From Candidatus Obscuribacterales bacterium (GTDB taxonomy: Bacteria; Cyanobacteriota; Vampirovibrionia; Obscuribacterales; Obscuribacteraceae), in assembly GCA_020054205.1 (NCBI GenBank), contig JAGVLS010000033.1, forward strand, positions 1 to 64,000: 64,000 nt of DNA, given 5' to 3'. The position numbers and the translations under genes were made by a program. This document shows positions 18,601 to 27,282 of the stretch, piece by piece. Under the pieces are notes generated by a model. The model did not search any database. It was not told the DNA's origin and saw nothing but the letters and a program-made list of their open reading frames with translations. Each line of letters starts with the position of its first letter. Position 1 is the first letter of the stretch.

Positions 18601-20073
18601 ATGTTATTCAATAGTTTTACTTATCTTGTTTTTTTGCCACTAATTGTACTCTTGCACTGGCTTCTGCCAGAGCGCTTTAGACGCACATTGCTGCTTATAG
18701 CTAGTTATATCTTTTATATGAACTGGCTGCCCTCATATGGGCTTCTTATTTTATTTCTGACAGTAATTAATTATGTAATTGGCTTAGCAATTGCTAAGTT
18801 TTTGCATAAGCGTAAGTTAATTTTAGTTTCAGGCTTAATTTTCAATTTGGTTTGTTTATGCTTTTTCAAATATGCCAATTTTTTGCTTAGCTCATTATGG
18901 CATCTAGCAACATTTTCACATCAAACAACTCATTTATTTCCAGACCCTGGTTCTACTAGCCCAGCTTTAAATATTATTTTGCCGTTAGGAATATCGTTTT
19001 TTACTTTTGAATTTATTCATTACATTGTTGATGTGTATAGAGGTAGTGTTCCTATAACCAATTTTTGGCATTTTGCTTTATTTGCAGCATTTTTTCCTTC
19101 ACAAATAGCTGGACCAATAAAACGCTTTCAAGATTTCAACGAACAATTACATAAAAAAATATCTTTTAATTCTGCTTATTTTAAAGAAGGTTTGTCGCTT
19201 ATTTTCCTTGGTCTTTTCAAAAAAATGGTCATATCCGACAATTTAGGTCATATAGTAAATATTGGTTTTGCCCATCCTTTGCAAATGGGAACACTTGATG
19301 CTTGGATTGCATCGATTGGATTTACTTTTCAAATATATTTAGACTTTTCTGGTTATACAGATATAGGCCGTGGCTCAGCATTATTACTTGGCTATAAAAT
19401 TCCTATAAATTTCAATTGGCCATTTTTAGCGGCAAATTTAAATGAGTTCTGGCGGCGTTGGCACATTTCATTATCAACATGGTTGCGTGATTATTTGTTT
19501 ATTCCTCTCGGTGGCTCGCGCGCCTCTAATTGGAAAATCAAACGTAATTTATTCATTACCATGGCTTTGGGAGGGCTTTGGCATGGAGCAGATTGGCATT
19601 ATGTAGTTTGGGGATTATTCCATGGTATTGGTTTGGTATTAACAAAAGACTGGTTAGCCCTAGTAGAAAAAACACCTTTTTTAAATAATTTACGCCCATC
19701 AAAAATATGGCATTACACAGGTATTGCCTTTACATTTATATTTCTAATTTTCGCCTGCATAATTTTTAGAGCAGAAACAGTACAAAAAGCTTTGGAAGTA
19801 ATTGGGCGTATGTTTACATTGTCTAGTTATGGTGATGTAACAAGAGCATTTTTAGTTTCAACACTGCCAATAACACTTAGCATTTATGCTGTATTTTTGT
19901 TTTTATCTAAACTAAAAGAAGACAAAGTAGAATTTCCTTACCTAGCGAAAAATATAATCTCTTGGTGGCGCTCTTCTTTGCCAGCACAAATTGCTAGTTA
20001 TGCAACACTAGCAATAATAATTATGGGTTTTGCGCCAGAAGATGTTGCTCCATTTATTTATTTCCAATTTTAA
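18601..20073 (+). CDS. MBOAT family O-acyltransferase (AlgI-like)
   Basis: A 490-residue polytopic membrane protein with about 11 hydrophobic segments. Family marks include FFPSQIAGPIKRF, YLDFSGYTDIGRGSA, WHISLSTWLRDY and the active-site region GGLWHGADWHYVVWG with the catalytic His. AlgI/DltB-type proteins pass acetyl groups across the membrane to modify cell-surface polymers. The next gene, 3 nt downstream, encodes an SGNH-type partner, the usual arrangement for polysaccharide O-acetylation. Whether the polymer is an exopolysaccharide, lipopolysaccharide or wall glycan cannot be told. Confidence 0.92.
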   Translation: MLFNSFTYLVFLPLIVLLHWLLPERFRRTLLLIASYIFYMNWLPSYGLLILFLTVINYVIGLAIAKFLHKRKLILVSGLIFNLVCLCFFKYANFLLSSLWHLATFSHQTTHLFPDPGSTSPALNIILPLGISFFTFEFIHYIVDVYRGSVPITNFWHFALFAAFFPSQIAGPIKRFQDFNEQLHKKISFNSAYFKEGLSLIFLGLFKKMVISDNLGHIVNIGFAHPLQMGTLDAWIASIGFTFQIYLDFSGYTDIGRGSALLLGYKIPINFNWPFLAANLNEFWRRWHISLSTWLRDYLFIPLGGSRASNWKIKRNLFITMALGGLWHGADWHYVVWGLFHGIGLVLTKDWLALVEKTPFLNNLRPSKIWHYTGIAFTFIFLIFACIIFRAETVQKALEVIGRMFTLSSYGDVTRAFLVSTLPITLSIYAVFLFLSKLKEDKVEFPYLAKNIISWWRSSLPAQIASYATLAIIIMGFAPEDVAPFIYFQF

Positions 20074-20076
20074 AAA

Positions 20077-21249
20077 ATGCCTATGACCACTACAGCTATT
20101 AAAACAAAAAATGATTTGTCAAAAAGAACAACTTTTAAGCGCAAGCATTGGTGGCAATCAGCAATAGAATTATTGTTATTATGTGTATTATTTATTGTTT
20201 TAGTAGAAACATTTTTCAATTTATGTGGCATTGGACAAGAAGAATTTTTAGAGCCAGATTTAAAAATGGGCTGTCGACATATTGCCAATAAATTAGTTGT
20301 TTGGCGCTTAGAAGGTTATTCAAAAGATTATTTAAATTCACAAGGGCTGCGCGACACAGAACATAGCCTCGAAAAGCCTAAAAACACAACACGCATAGCT
20401 TTACTCGGTGACTCAGCAACAGAAGCCTTACAAGTGCCGCTGGCAGAAACATATGGCAAACGTCTAGAGCGCTTATTATCCAATAGCAATGCTGCTTACG
20501 GTAAGAAAAATTTTGAAGTAATAAATTTTGGCTGTTCAAGTTATTCTACTGGACAAGAATTACTACAATTTCGCAATCAAGTAGCTGCTTACAAGCCAGA
20601 TATTACTATGCTTTTATATGTAAGGGGCGATACCATAGAGAATGCTCGTAATTTGCAAAGCTTACAAGACATTTCCAAAACAGAACCAAGACCTTATTTT
20701 TATTTGGATAATAAAGGGCAATTACAACAAGATAATGCTGTCCTTGAAAATCAAAAGTCTATATTATCGCCAAATCCTGTTGTAGATTTTTTACGTCGCA
20801 ATAGTCACATATATGGCGTATTGAGCCATACTAATTTGACTTTAAGTATTAATGAGTCTCTTTATCGCAAATTGCGCTCATGGCTGACAGCACCTTTTAA
20901 AACTAAAAACAAAGTATTGAAAAATACTTCGTCTAATTCGCCACAAGCTTATCCAATACAAGATAATTGGCAAGTAAGCAGTGCCATAATCAAAGAATTA
21001 CATAAAGAATGCAAAAAGAATAATAGTCGTTTATGGGTACTTGTTTTTCCTAATAATGTTTATGATCCTATCTATATGAACCAAATGATAAAACTACAAG
21101 CGCAAAGCAAAGAACAAGGTTTTGGCTTTTTTGATTTAACACCTGGTTTTGTTATGCATAAAGATATGAATTCACTATTCTTGAAATATCATTTTTCCAG
21201 CAAAGGACACGAATTTATTGCTAAGCAATTAGCAAATTTATTGCAGTGA
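20077..21249 (+). CDS. SGNH-hydrolase-like acetyltransferase partner
   Basis: A 390-residue protein with one N-terminal membrane helix (about residues 27-48) and a periplasmic SGNH fold. IALLGDSATEALQV is block I with the nucleophile Ser, and FSSKGHEFIAKQL near the C-terminus carries the catalytic His of block V. It follows the MBOAT gene by 3 nt and probably completes transfer of the acetyl group to the polymer, as AlgJ/AlgX-type or PatB-type proteins do. The start could also be ATG 20083; there is no clear ribosome site, consistent with coupling to the upstream gene. Confidence 0.82.
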   Translation: MPMTTTAIKTKNDLSKRTTFKRKHWWQSAIELLLLCVLFIVLVETFFNLCGIGQEEFLEPDLKMGCRHIANKLVVWRLEGYSKDYLNSQGLRDTEHSLEKPKNTTRIALLGDSATEALQVPLAETYGKRLERLLSNSNAAYGKKNFEVINFGCSSYSTGQELLQFRNQVAAYKPDITMLLYVRGDTIENARNLQSLQDISKTEPRPYFYLDNKGQLQQDNAVLENQKSILSPNPVVDFLRRNSHIYGVLSHTNLTLSINESLYRKLRSWLTAPFKTKNKVLKNTSSNSPQAYPIQDNWQVSSAIIKELHKECKKNNSRLWVLVFPNNVYDPIYMNQMIKLQAQSKEQGFGFFDLTPGFVMHKDMNSLFLKYHFSSKGHEFIAKQLANLLQ

Positions 21250-21267
21250 TATTTAAATTTAATTACG

Positions 21268-21687
21268 TTACTTAGGCAGAAACACAGCTGCTGGCAAAGC
21301 AAAGTATTTTCCTAACCTAGAAGCATTTTCTTTGCTAATTTGCCTTTTATCACTAAGTATTTCAGACAATATGGATTTTGAGCCAAATAAATGAGCTATA
21401 TCAGCTTGTTTTAGACCATTTATTTTCATCAAGTAAGAAAGCATTTCTACTGGACTTAGTTCAAGATTTTGTGTGTTTGCATTTTCATAGCACTCGATTA
21501 ATAGAAAAAGAACATTTCTATATTCTCTTTCGCTGTCATCTAAATCTTCTCTATTAGCTAATTCGTCTGCCACCTGCAAAGCCATTTTAAGATGAGCGTC
21601 ATTTTTAATTTCTATCAAAGGAAATCTTTCAACTAAATTCAAATATTTTTTGCTTACTTTATTCTTTCTAGCTGTGTTAATCATATT
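21268..21687 (-). CDS. higA: HigA-type antitoxin (HTH)
   Basis: About 139 residues. The C-terminal half is a Cro/cI-type helix-turn-helix (GLKQADIAHLFGSKSILSEI) as in the HigA/HTH-type antitoxins that bind both toxin and operator. The N-terminal half is helical. GGAAAG 6 nt before ATG 21687 favours this start; ATG 21711, with GGAG upstream, is an alternative. The gene overlaps the end of the toxin gene, and toxin-first order is the hallmark of higBA. It is expected to repress its own promoter through the inverted repeat at 21994-22014. Confidence 0.85.
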   Translation of the reverse strand, partial: NMINTARKNKVSKKYLNLVERFPLIEIKNDAHLKMALQVADELANREDLDDSEREYRNVLFLLIECYENANTQNLELSPVEMLSYLMKINGLKQADIAHLFGSKSILSEILSDKRQISKENASRLGKYFALPAAVFLPK

Positions 21688-21973
21688 TTTCTTTCCATTT
21701 GTTCTTGTCATATTCTCCATGAGTCAATACTTGATTTATATTTATCCAACCTTCGATAAAATTGACTACGGCAATTAATCTGTAGTGATTACCAGCAATA
21801 TCAAATATAACTTTACCTTTATAGTAATCTGCTGAATTGAAGGTTTTTCTCAATTCCAAAAAATTTGTCCATTCACTCTGACTTGCTATAGCTTGCCAGC
21901 GCAAGAGAGACAATTTAGATTCTGGGTGGATATCCCAGAAATATTTCAACTTATACTTTCCAATTATCCTCAA
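21677..21973 (-). CDS. higB: HigB-type mRNA interferase toxin
   Basis: A 98-residue RelE-fold toxin of the HigB type, which cleaves mRNA on the ribosome. Family features are the FWDIHPES start, the central DYYKGKVIFDIAGNHYRLIA strand pair, and a terminal TH-x-EYDK motif that includes conserved basic and His residues. It begins with TTG 21973, preceded by AGGTGG. It is the first gene of a two-gene operon with the antitoxin and is transcribed divergently from VapBC. Confidence 0.88.
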   Translation of the reverse strand: MRIIGKYKLKYFWDIHPESKLSLLRWQAIASQSEWTNFLELRKTFNSADYYKGKVIFDIAGNHYRLIAVVNFIEGWININQVLTHGEYDKNKWKEKYD

Positions 21974-21993
21974 AATCCACCTACATAATAATT

Positions 21994-22014
21994 ATGTTCT
22001 CATTTTGAGAACAT
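21994..22014 (-). promoter_or_regulatory. Probable HigBA operator
   Basis: ATGTTCTC (21994-22001) and GAGAACAT (22007-22014) form an 8-bp inverted repeat with a 5-nt spacer, 20 bp upstream of higB. A TTGACA-like box (22022-22017, minus strand) lies next to it, so a bound dimer would block the promoter. Confidence 0.65.
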
Positions 22015-22146
22015 CCTGTCAAGTCACTTTTGGTTTTATATAAATAAATGACGTTCCTTTTCACAAAAAAGTTCAATGAGCAAGCAGGTAAAGAAAAGCT
22101 GCAAGAGCTGGGCTATTTAAAGAATAGACTTTGCTTTTTATTATAT

Positions 22147-22178
22147 TTGTGTAATACTATGTGTAGGATCTTACACAA
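22147..22178 (+). promoter_or_regulatory. Probable VapBC operator
   Basis: TTGTGTAA (22147-22154) and TTACACAA (22171-22178) form an inverted repeat just upstream of vapB; the second half touches the AAGGTG ribosome site. VapB-VapC complexes usually bind such repeats to autoregulate. Confidence 0.55.
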
Positions 22179-22186
22179 GGTGAAAA

Positions 22187-22387
22187 ATGGCTACAAATTT
22201 GAATATAAACGAGGAACTGCTGGACGAAGCCTTGCGTCTTGGGGGCCAAAAAACTAAGCGCGCAACAGTTAATGAGGCCTTGGAAGAGTATATTATTACT
22301 CGTAAGCAAAAAGAAGTATTGAAAATATTTGGCAAGATTGATTTTGATTCAAAATATGACCATAAAAAGTTGCGTAAAAGAAGATGA
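22187..22387 (+). CDS. vapB: VapB-type antitoxin
   Basis: A 66-residue protein with a ribbon-helix-helix N-terminus (NLNINEELLDEALRLGG) and the family pattern TKRATVNEALEEYI, followed by a charged tail that would wrap the toxin. AAGGTG 4 nt before ATG 22187. Its stop overlaps the vapC start by 4 nt (ATGA), the classic coupled arrangement. Confidence 0.9.
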   Translation: MATNLNINEELLDEALRLGGQKTKRATVNEALEEYIITRKQKEVLKIFGKIDFDSKYDHKKLRKRR

Positions 22388-22779
22388 AGTTCTTAGTAGA
22401 TACATCTATTTGGTCATTAGCTTTGCGACGGAAAACTAGTCTAGACAGAAAGGAAGTAGTTCTTCTAAAAGAATTTATTTCATCTGGACAGAGAATTTTC
22501 CTTTTAGGAATTGTTTTGCAGGAATTACTACAAGGCACTAACGCTAGCCAGTTGAACAAAATTGTCACTTATATGCAAGTTTTTCCTATTATTGAACTTA
22601 AAACAGAAGACTATATATATGCTGCTCAACTACATTCTTTGGCGAAAAACAAAGGTCTCCAATTAAGCACAATTGATTGTCTAATTGCAGCAGCAGCAAT
22701 TAAATATGAATGCCATCTGTTTACAGCAGACAAAGACTTTATGCAAATAGCTAAAATAGCACCTTTGAAGATAATATAG
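22384..22779 (+). CDS. vapC: VapC-type PIN-domain ribonuclease toxin
   Basis: A 131-residue PIN-domain RNase. MKFLVDTSIWSLAL supplies the first acidic ligand (D6), a Glu in the RIFLLGIVLQELLQG region the second, and TIDCLIAAAA and LFTADKDF the remaining acidic residues. All four positions expected for the metal site look intact, so the toxin should be active. It cleaves tRNA or rRNA in known members; its own target is unknown. Confidence 0.9.
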   Translation: MKFLVDTSIWSLALRRKTSLDRKEVVLLKEFISSGQRIFLLGIVLQELLQGTNASQLNKIVTYMQVFPIIELKTEDYIYAAQLHSLAKNKGLQLSTIDCLIAAAAIKYECHLFTADKDFMQIAKIAPLKII

Positions 22780-22794
22780 CTTAGGCTATTTTTT
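22776..22794 (+). terminator. Short hairpin with T-tract after vapC
   Basis: ATAGC/GCTAT (22776-22780 with 22785-22789) spans the vapC stop codon and runs into six T. The stem is short, so it may be a weak terminator. Confidence 0.45.
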
Positions 22795-23272
22795 GCTTTT
22801 GTTCTTCTACATCAGTTAGGTGTGGATTATATGTTTTGCCTTGACGCACGCTTTCTGCACCACCCATGGCAATTCTGTATTCCATATTAGACAAGGCTTG
22901 CTCGCCAGCTTGATTTTTGTCTGATTTGGAATCAACCAACATTAATGCTGGTAATGCTCCATCTTTTACAAGCTTATCTGTTTGAGATGCTTGGTCTGCC
23001 CTCATTTCTGCATTTTTACCAAAACCATAATCTCTTTGACCTAATACAGTGTCTCCGATTGCCTGGTCGGCAGATTTAAGAGATTCAACAAAGGCAGCAG
23101 ATATACCGCCTTCTTCTCTGGCTTCTTCTTCTTTTTCAGAATTTCTTGAACTTGATTGATCACTTAATAAAGAACTGGATTCTTCTTGAAGTGCTGCCAA
23201 TGCTCCAGCATCACTTTGAGTAGAACCAACTCCACTATCACTAGCACCTTGATCGCTAACTTTTGCTGACAT
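22781..23272 (-). CDS. Hypothetical Ser/Glu-rich protein
   Basis: A 163-residue hydrophilic protein with no signal peptide or membrane helix. The first 55 residues are Ser/Gln/Glu-rich and probably disordered; the rest is likely helical (SLKSADQAIGDTVLGQ). I recognise no family. GGAG 9 nt before ATG 23272 supports it as a real gene. It ends 1 nt from the convergent vapC gene. Confidence 0.6.
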   Translation of the reverse strand: MSAKVSDQGASDSGVGSTQSDAGALAALQEESSSLLSDQSSSRNSEKEEEAREEGGISAAFVESLKSADQAIGDTVLGQRDYGFGKNAEMRADQASQTDKLVKDGALPALMLVDSKSDKNQAGEQALSNMEYRIAMGGAESVRQGKTYNPHLTDVEEQKQKIA

Positions 23273-23458
23273 TAAATGGGACTCCGAACCTGTGAACTAA
23301 TACGTTAAGACCTTGAGATAGCCTGTACATGAAAATGTATGATAGGAACGAACAAGTACTTTACCTGTAAATGCTATTAAACCATTGGATTTGCCAAAGT
23401 CAAGAAGATTTCATATTGCTTGCCCAGCAAGCCTTAGGGGAATTACGAATTTGATTAA

Positions 23459-23881
23459 TTAATCTGATTTTGCAAGCTGTTTAGAGCTAAAACTGTATGG
23501 AAATAGTTCTTTTAGACTAGCTACATTAATACTCTTATTTTCATCTTCAACAATAACATCCATATCTATACTGAATTCAGAGAGAAATTGACGGCAATGT
23601 CCACAAGGCCAACAATTTTTACTTTTTTGACAAAAAACAGCTATGGCCTCGAATTCTTTAATACCTTCAGAAACGGCTTTAAGCAAAGCGGTTTTTTCAG
23701 CACAAGAGCCACCATTATATGTAGCATTTTCAACATTACAGCCTGAAATGATACGTCCGTCTTTTGTTAATATAGCTGCACCCACAGGGAAATTAGAATA
23801 TGGGCTATAACTATATTTTGCTGCTTCTTTAGCTTTTGCCATTAAGGCAATATATTTGGTTGTTTTATCGTTGGTAGACAA
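23459..23881 (-). CDS. cdd: Cytidine deaminase
   Basis: A 140-residue homotetrameric-type cytidine deaminase, which converts cytidine and deoxycytidine to uridine forms for pyrimidine salvage. Conserved parts are YSNFPVGAA, GCNVENATYNGGSCAEK (zinc Cys and catalytic Glu) and PCGHCRQFLSEF (two zinc Cys). The common PCGACRQ has His in place of Ala, a mild variant. TTG 23881 is used because AGGA precedes it by about 6 nt; otherwise ATG at residue 14 would remove family-conserved residues. It lies 20 nt upstream of the end of the next minus-strand gene. Confidence 0.93.
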   Translation of the reverse strand: MSTNDKTTKYIALMAKAKEAAKYSYSPYSNFPVGAAILTKDGRIISGCNVENATYNGGSCAEKTALLKAVSEGIKEFEAIAVFCQKSKNCWPCGHCRQFLSEFSIDMDVIVEDENKSINVASLKELFPYSFSSKQLAKSD

Positions 23882-23901
23882 TTTATTTCCTAGGCATTTT
23901 A

Positions 23902-24960
23902 TTACATGCCTATGTTACTACCAGATTGCACTAAACCAGAATTACTTTCATGATTGCCATTATGAAAAGTTTCCCATTCTTGTTTTTTTTCAGAGCCAGC
24001 ACGTAAATGTTGTCCTTTATTAGCCATGATAATATCGCGATATTGAGGCGTATCTCTTATCACTTTAAATTCGCGCAAGTCTGCTAAACACTGGTTATAA
24101 ACAGCTGTTGCTGGTCCAGATAATGCCATTGCTTTTTCATATTCATCAATGGCTATATTTAATTTGCCTTGTTTAGCTAATGCTTTTGCTAAAAACATAT
24201 GGCAAGAAGGATCTTGAGGATTATCATAAACTTGCCGCAAAGCATTTTGCTGAAGTTCTTGCCAGCTGCCATTTGTATGAGCATTTAAAGTATTTGCTTT
24301 ATGATGTTCACGAGCTGCTTCCATATCTTCCCAAGCAGGCTTATTTAAAGCTGGTCCTTGGTAAACAATTTCAGCTTGCCCTAAACGAAATGTATTTTGA
24401 GCAGCAGCAAAAGAAACATATGTATATGGTGCTAATGATGTTCTTACACAAGGCTGACTAGAATTATTGTAAAAACGTTGGAAATTGCCTCCCAATATTG
24501 ATTCCAGCTTGTTATAAGTAAGACCAGTATCTTGCAAATTCATAATAAAAGTAGATTCGCTGATTTGCCCTGGAATTAGTTCTGTTTGGCGTAATTCATA
24601 TTTAATTTGTCTTACATTATCCAACCAATGATATGTTTTTTCGGTACGCCCACGTTGGGTTCTTTCATTGTCTGGTCTGCCGATTATATATTGCAAATAA
24701 TCTAAATTCATAAGCTCAGGCTTTCTAGCTAAATTAATAAGCAAGTTTTGTGAGCTATCAGGAAATACTTCTTTTACGCGTGGCTTACCAGCACTACTAA
24801 AACAGCTGCCATATAAGTCTTTCAAGCTGGCAGCATGAGCTGGGGCAATGAAAAAACTAACAAATAAAAGTCCGGCAGCGGTATATAGACCAATAATAAA
24901 TGTCGTTAAAGAATTGGATTTTGAGACCATATTTTTTATCTTCGCCATATTCAAGTACAT
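23902..24960 (-). CDS. Secreted or anchored TPR protein
   Basis: A 352-residue protein with an N-terminal hydrophobic segment (about residues 18-42) ending in PAHAAS, a probable signal peptide. The middle (residues 75-165) has a repeated-sheet look with YHWLDNVRQIKYELRQ, similar in style to SmpA/OmlA-like small domains, and residues 220-300 contain two tetratricopeptide repeats. Several ATGs (24960, 24948, 24930) are possible; none has a strong ribosome site. It lies directly upstream of cdd on the same strand. Function unknown. Confidence 0.65.
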   Translation of the reverse strand: MYLNMAKIKNMVSKSNSLTTFIIGLYTAAGLLFVSFFIAPAHAASLKDLYGSCFSSAGKPRVKEVFPDSSQNLLINLARKPELMNLDYLQYIIGRPDNERTQRGRTEKTYHWLDNVRQIKYELRQTELIPGQISESTFIMNLQDTGLTYNKLESILGGNFQRFYNNSSQPCVRTSLAPYTYVSFAAAQNTFRLGQAEIVYQGPALNKPAWEDMEAAREHHKANTLNAHTNGSWQELQQNALRQVYDNPQDPSCHMFLAKALAKQGKLNIAIDEYEKAMALSGPATAVYNQCLADLREFKVIRDTPQYRDIIMANKGQHLRAGSEKKQEWETFHNGNHESNSGLVQSGSNIGM

Positions 24961-25182
24961 TATATAAAGGCTTCTTTTCTACCGCATGGGTGGATTCCCC
25001 ACTGATAGTAGATGAAAAAACCAAAACTCTATTGATTTTTCTTAGTCTTTATATAACTAAATCATGTACTCTTAGATATAATTCGCTCAAGTCTATTTAT
25101 TCAGACCAGTTGAGCAAGCCAGTTTAGGCCAAATTCATCTGCTTTTATTTCGTCAATTGAACGGCATAAGGAGAAAAATATC

Positions 25183-26187
25183 GTGGTTGATGTATTGAGT
25201 TTAGGAGAAATCCTTGTTGATTGGGTGTGTACAACACAAGGCGCTGAGCTCGATCGAGCCCAAGTATTTACTAAAGCCGCAGGTGGTGCTCCAGCCAATG
25301 TAGCTGTTGGTCTTTCGCGCCAGGGTGTACCAACTGGTTTTATTGGTCGTGTATCAACTGATGCTTTTGGTGTTTGGCTAAAAAATACATTACGACAAGA
25401 AGGTGTTGATTTAGCTTGTACTGTCGATGATCCTAAGGCCCATACACGTATGGCTTATGTGGTCACAACAATTACTGGAGACAGAAAATTAGCTGAATTT
25501 TCACATATTTCTTGTGCTGATGCTCAATTATCTGCTTCTGATTTAAAACCAAAAATATTTGAAGAAGCATCAATATTACACATGGGTTCTATATCACTAA
25601 TTAGCAACCCAGCAGCAGAAGCTACAAAAGCAGCAATTGAATTAGCCAAAAAAAATAATATGCTTATTTCTTACGATCCAAATGTAAGAATAAGCCTTTG
25701 GCCATCTGCTCAAATATGCAGGCAAACGATATTAGACACTTTGCATTTGGCAGATGTCGTCAAGATAAATATTGATGAGCTTGAATTTTTAACTGGTTCA
25801 AAAGATTTTTCCAAAGCCATTGCATTAAGAGAAGAACACAATATACCTCTATTAATTGTTACTCTTGACGCTAATGGTGCTTTCTTTACAACTGCCAAAG
25901 GAAGTAAAACTGTGCCTGGATTCCAAATCCAATTGGTGGAAGCCACTGGCGCTGGTGATGGCTTTATATCAGGAGTTTTATCAGGTTTGCTTAAACATGT
26001 AAAAGGACACAAAGAAAAAAGAGCTATTTTGCTTGAATTAACCCAAGACATTATTGCCAATATAATTCGCAAAGCAAACGCCTTAGGCGCTTTAACATGT
26101 ACACGAGCTGGCGCTATTCCTGCTTTGCCTAATACAGAAGAAGTCGACACATTTTTGGAACAAATGACGGCTCAAACTTCGTCATAA
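25183..26187 (+). CDS. PfkB family carbohydrate kinase (fructokinase-like)
   Basis: A 334-residue ribokinase-fold sugar kinase. LGEILVDWV opens the fold, AAGGAPANVAVGLSRQG is the sugar-binding first PfkB signature, and ATGAGDGFISGVLSGLL the second, with the catalytic Asp and anion hole. The pattern is closest to fructokinases. GTG 25183 is the start, with AAGGAG at 25168-25173. It has its own upstream region, so probably monocistronic. Confidence 0.9.
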   Translation: MVDVLSLGEILVDWVCTTQGAELDRAQVFTKAAGGAPANVAVGLSRQGVPTGFIGRVSTDAFGVWLKNTLRQEGVDLACTVDDPKAHTRMAYVVTTITGDRKLAEFSHISCADAQLSASDLKPKIFEEASILHMGSISLISNPAAEATKAAIELAKKNNMLISYDPNVRISLWPSAQICRQTILDTLHLADVVKINIDELEFLTGSKDFSKAIALREEHNIPLLIVTLDANGAFFTTAKGSKTVPGFQIQLVEATGAGDGFISGVLSGLLKHVKGHKEKRAILLELTQDIIANIIRKANALGALTCTRAGAIPALPNTEEVDTFLEQMTAQTSS

Positions 26188-26284
26188 AACATAAAACTGA
26201 AAAACTCAGGTATATTTCTTGCTAAGAATTTATAATGGCTTAGTTAGATCATTATCTCATTACAACCAGGGGGATTTCCGTTAA

Positions 26285-27265
26285 ATGAAGCGCTTGTTCT
26301 TGATTCTCTCTTCAGTAATTTTGTTAGGAAATTCTTCTGTTTGGGCTGATACCGCAAAACCAACTGTGATTAGCGAATCAGGTCCTATAATTTCCAAAAG
26401 CAATAAATTGCAGCGTTTAGTTTCATATGTAGATTTAAAAAGAGACTACAAAGATGCTCCAATGACGCTTGTACTTTCAAATGGCTCCGACAAAGCACCA
26501 GGATTTAAATGGTTCAAAGTCATGCTTGCCAATCGAGTGATTGCCACAGAAAAGAATTTTTCTGACAATGTTGCAAAAATTGATATGACTGGCATATTAT
26601 TGCCTGGCAGCACACAATTAGTTTTGGAAGGCGCTGGTTGGGCTGGTGCTCGATTTTCATGGAAATTAGTCACAAGCATACAACCAGTTACACTGACAAG
26701 CGCTAATCCAGATGAAGTGGTGGTAGGTGAACCAACTACTCTGAGTGGTTCTAATTTTTCAACATCACCTACAGAAAATATTGTTGCTTTTAACAAAAAA
26801 ACTGCTCGTGTAACTGGAGCGACAAGTGGCGAGCTAAAAGTTGTTGTACCGACAGATGCCGATGCTGGCGAAAATAAAGTCAATGTTACTGTAGGCACTG
26901 TTAAATCTAAAGATATAAAAGTAAAAGTAAGGAAAGTACCTGAATTGTCTTCCACTAGCTTACAAGGTGTAGCACCTGGAGAATATATTTCTATTTTTGG
27001 AAAGAATTTTTCTAAAGATGCAAGTGAAGTAAAAGTTTTCTTTGGAGATACACAAGCTCAAATTATTGAAGCAGATGAAGATAGAGTATTGGTAGCTGCT
27101 CCTTTCCCAGCATATGGAGCTGGACACGTACCGTCTCCTGTTTCAGTACAAATTGGCAAAGTAAAATCCAAAAATACATTACCAGTACAAATTGGACCAC
27201 AAATGTTTCAAGATCCTGGTTTCCGCGGTGGATCAGATACACCAGTATTACCAGCTGGGTTTTAA
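26285..27265 (+). CDS. Exported IPT/TIG-domain protein
   Basis: A 326-residue protein with a Sec signal peptide (cleavage near VWA-DT). Residues 40-130 form a beta-rich domain. Residues about 133-205 and 213-295 look like two IPT/TIG immunoglobulin-like domains, each beginning with VxxGEPTTLSGSNFS- or APGEYISIFGKNFS-type motifs. IPT domains occur in surface and periplasmic proteins and bind ligands or act as spacers. AGGGGGAT precedes ATG 26285. No enzyme motif. It converges with the oxidoreductase gene at 17 nt. Confidence 0.78.
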   Translation: MKRLFLILSSVILLGNSSVWADTAKPTVISESGPIISKSNKLQRLVSYVDLKRDYKDAPMTLVLSNGSDKAPGFKWFKVMLANRVIATEKNFSDNVAKIDMTGILLPGSTQLVLEGAGWAGARFSWKLVTSIQPVTLTSANPDEVVVGEPTTLSGSNFSTSPTENIVAFNKKTARVTGATSGELKVVVPTDADAGENKVNVTVGTVKSKDIKVKVRKVPELSSTSLQGVAPGEYISIFGKNFSKDASEVKVFFGDTQAQIIEADEDRVLVAAPFPAYGAGHVPSPVSVQIGKVKSKNTLPVQIGPQMFQDPGFRGGSDTPVLPAGF

Positions 27266-27282
27266 TTACATCTGAGCTAAAT

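Noticed and set aside
22048-22257. 69-codon open frame upstream of VapBC
   Set aside because: It covers the vapB promoter, operator and start in another frame, has no ribosome site, and its composition is not protein-like.
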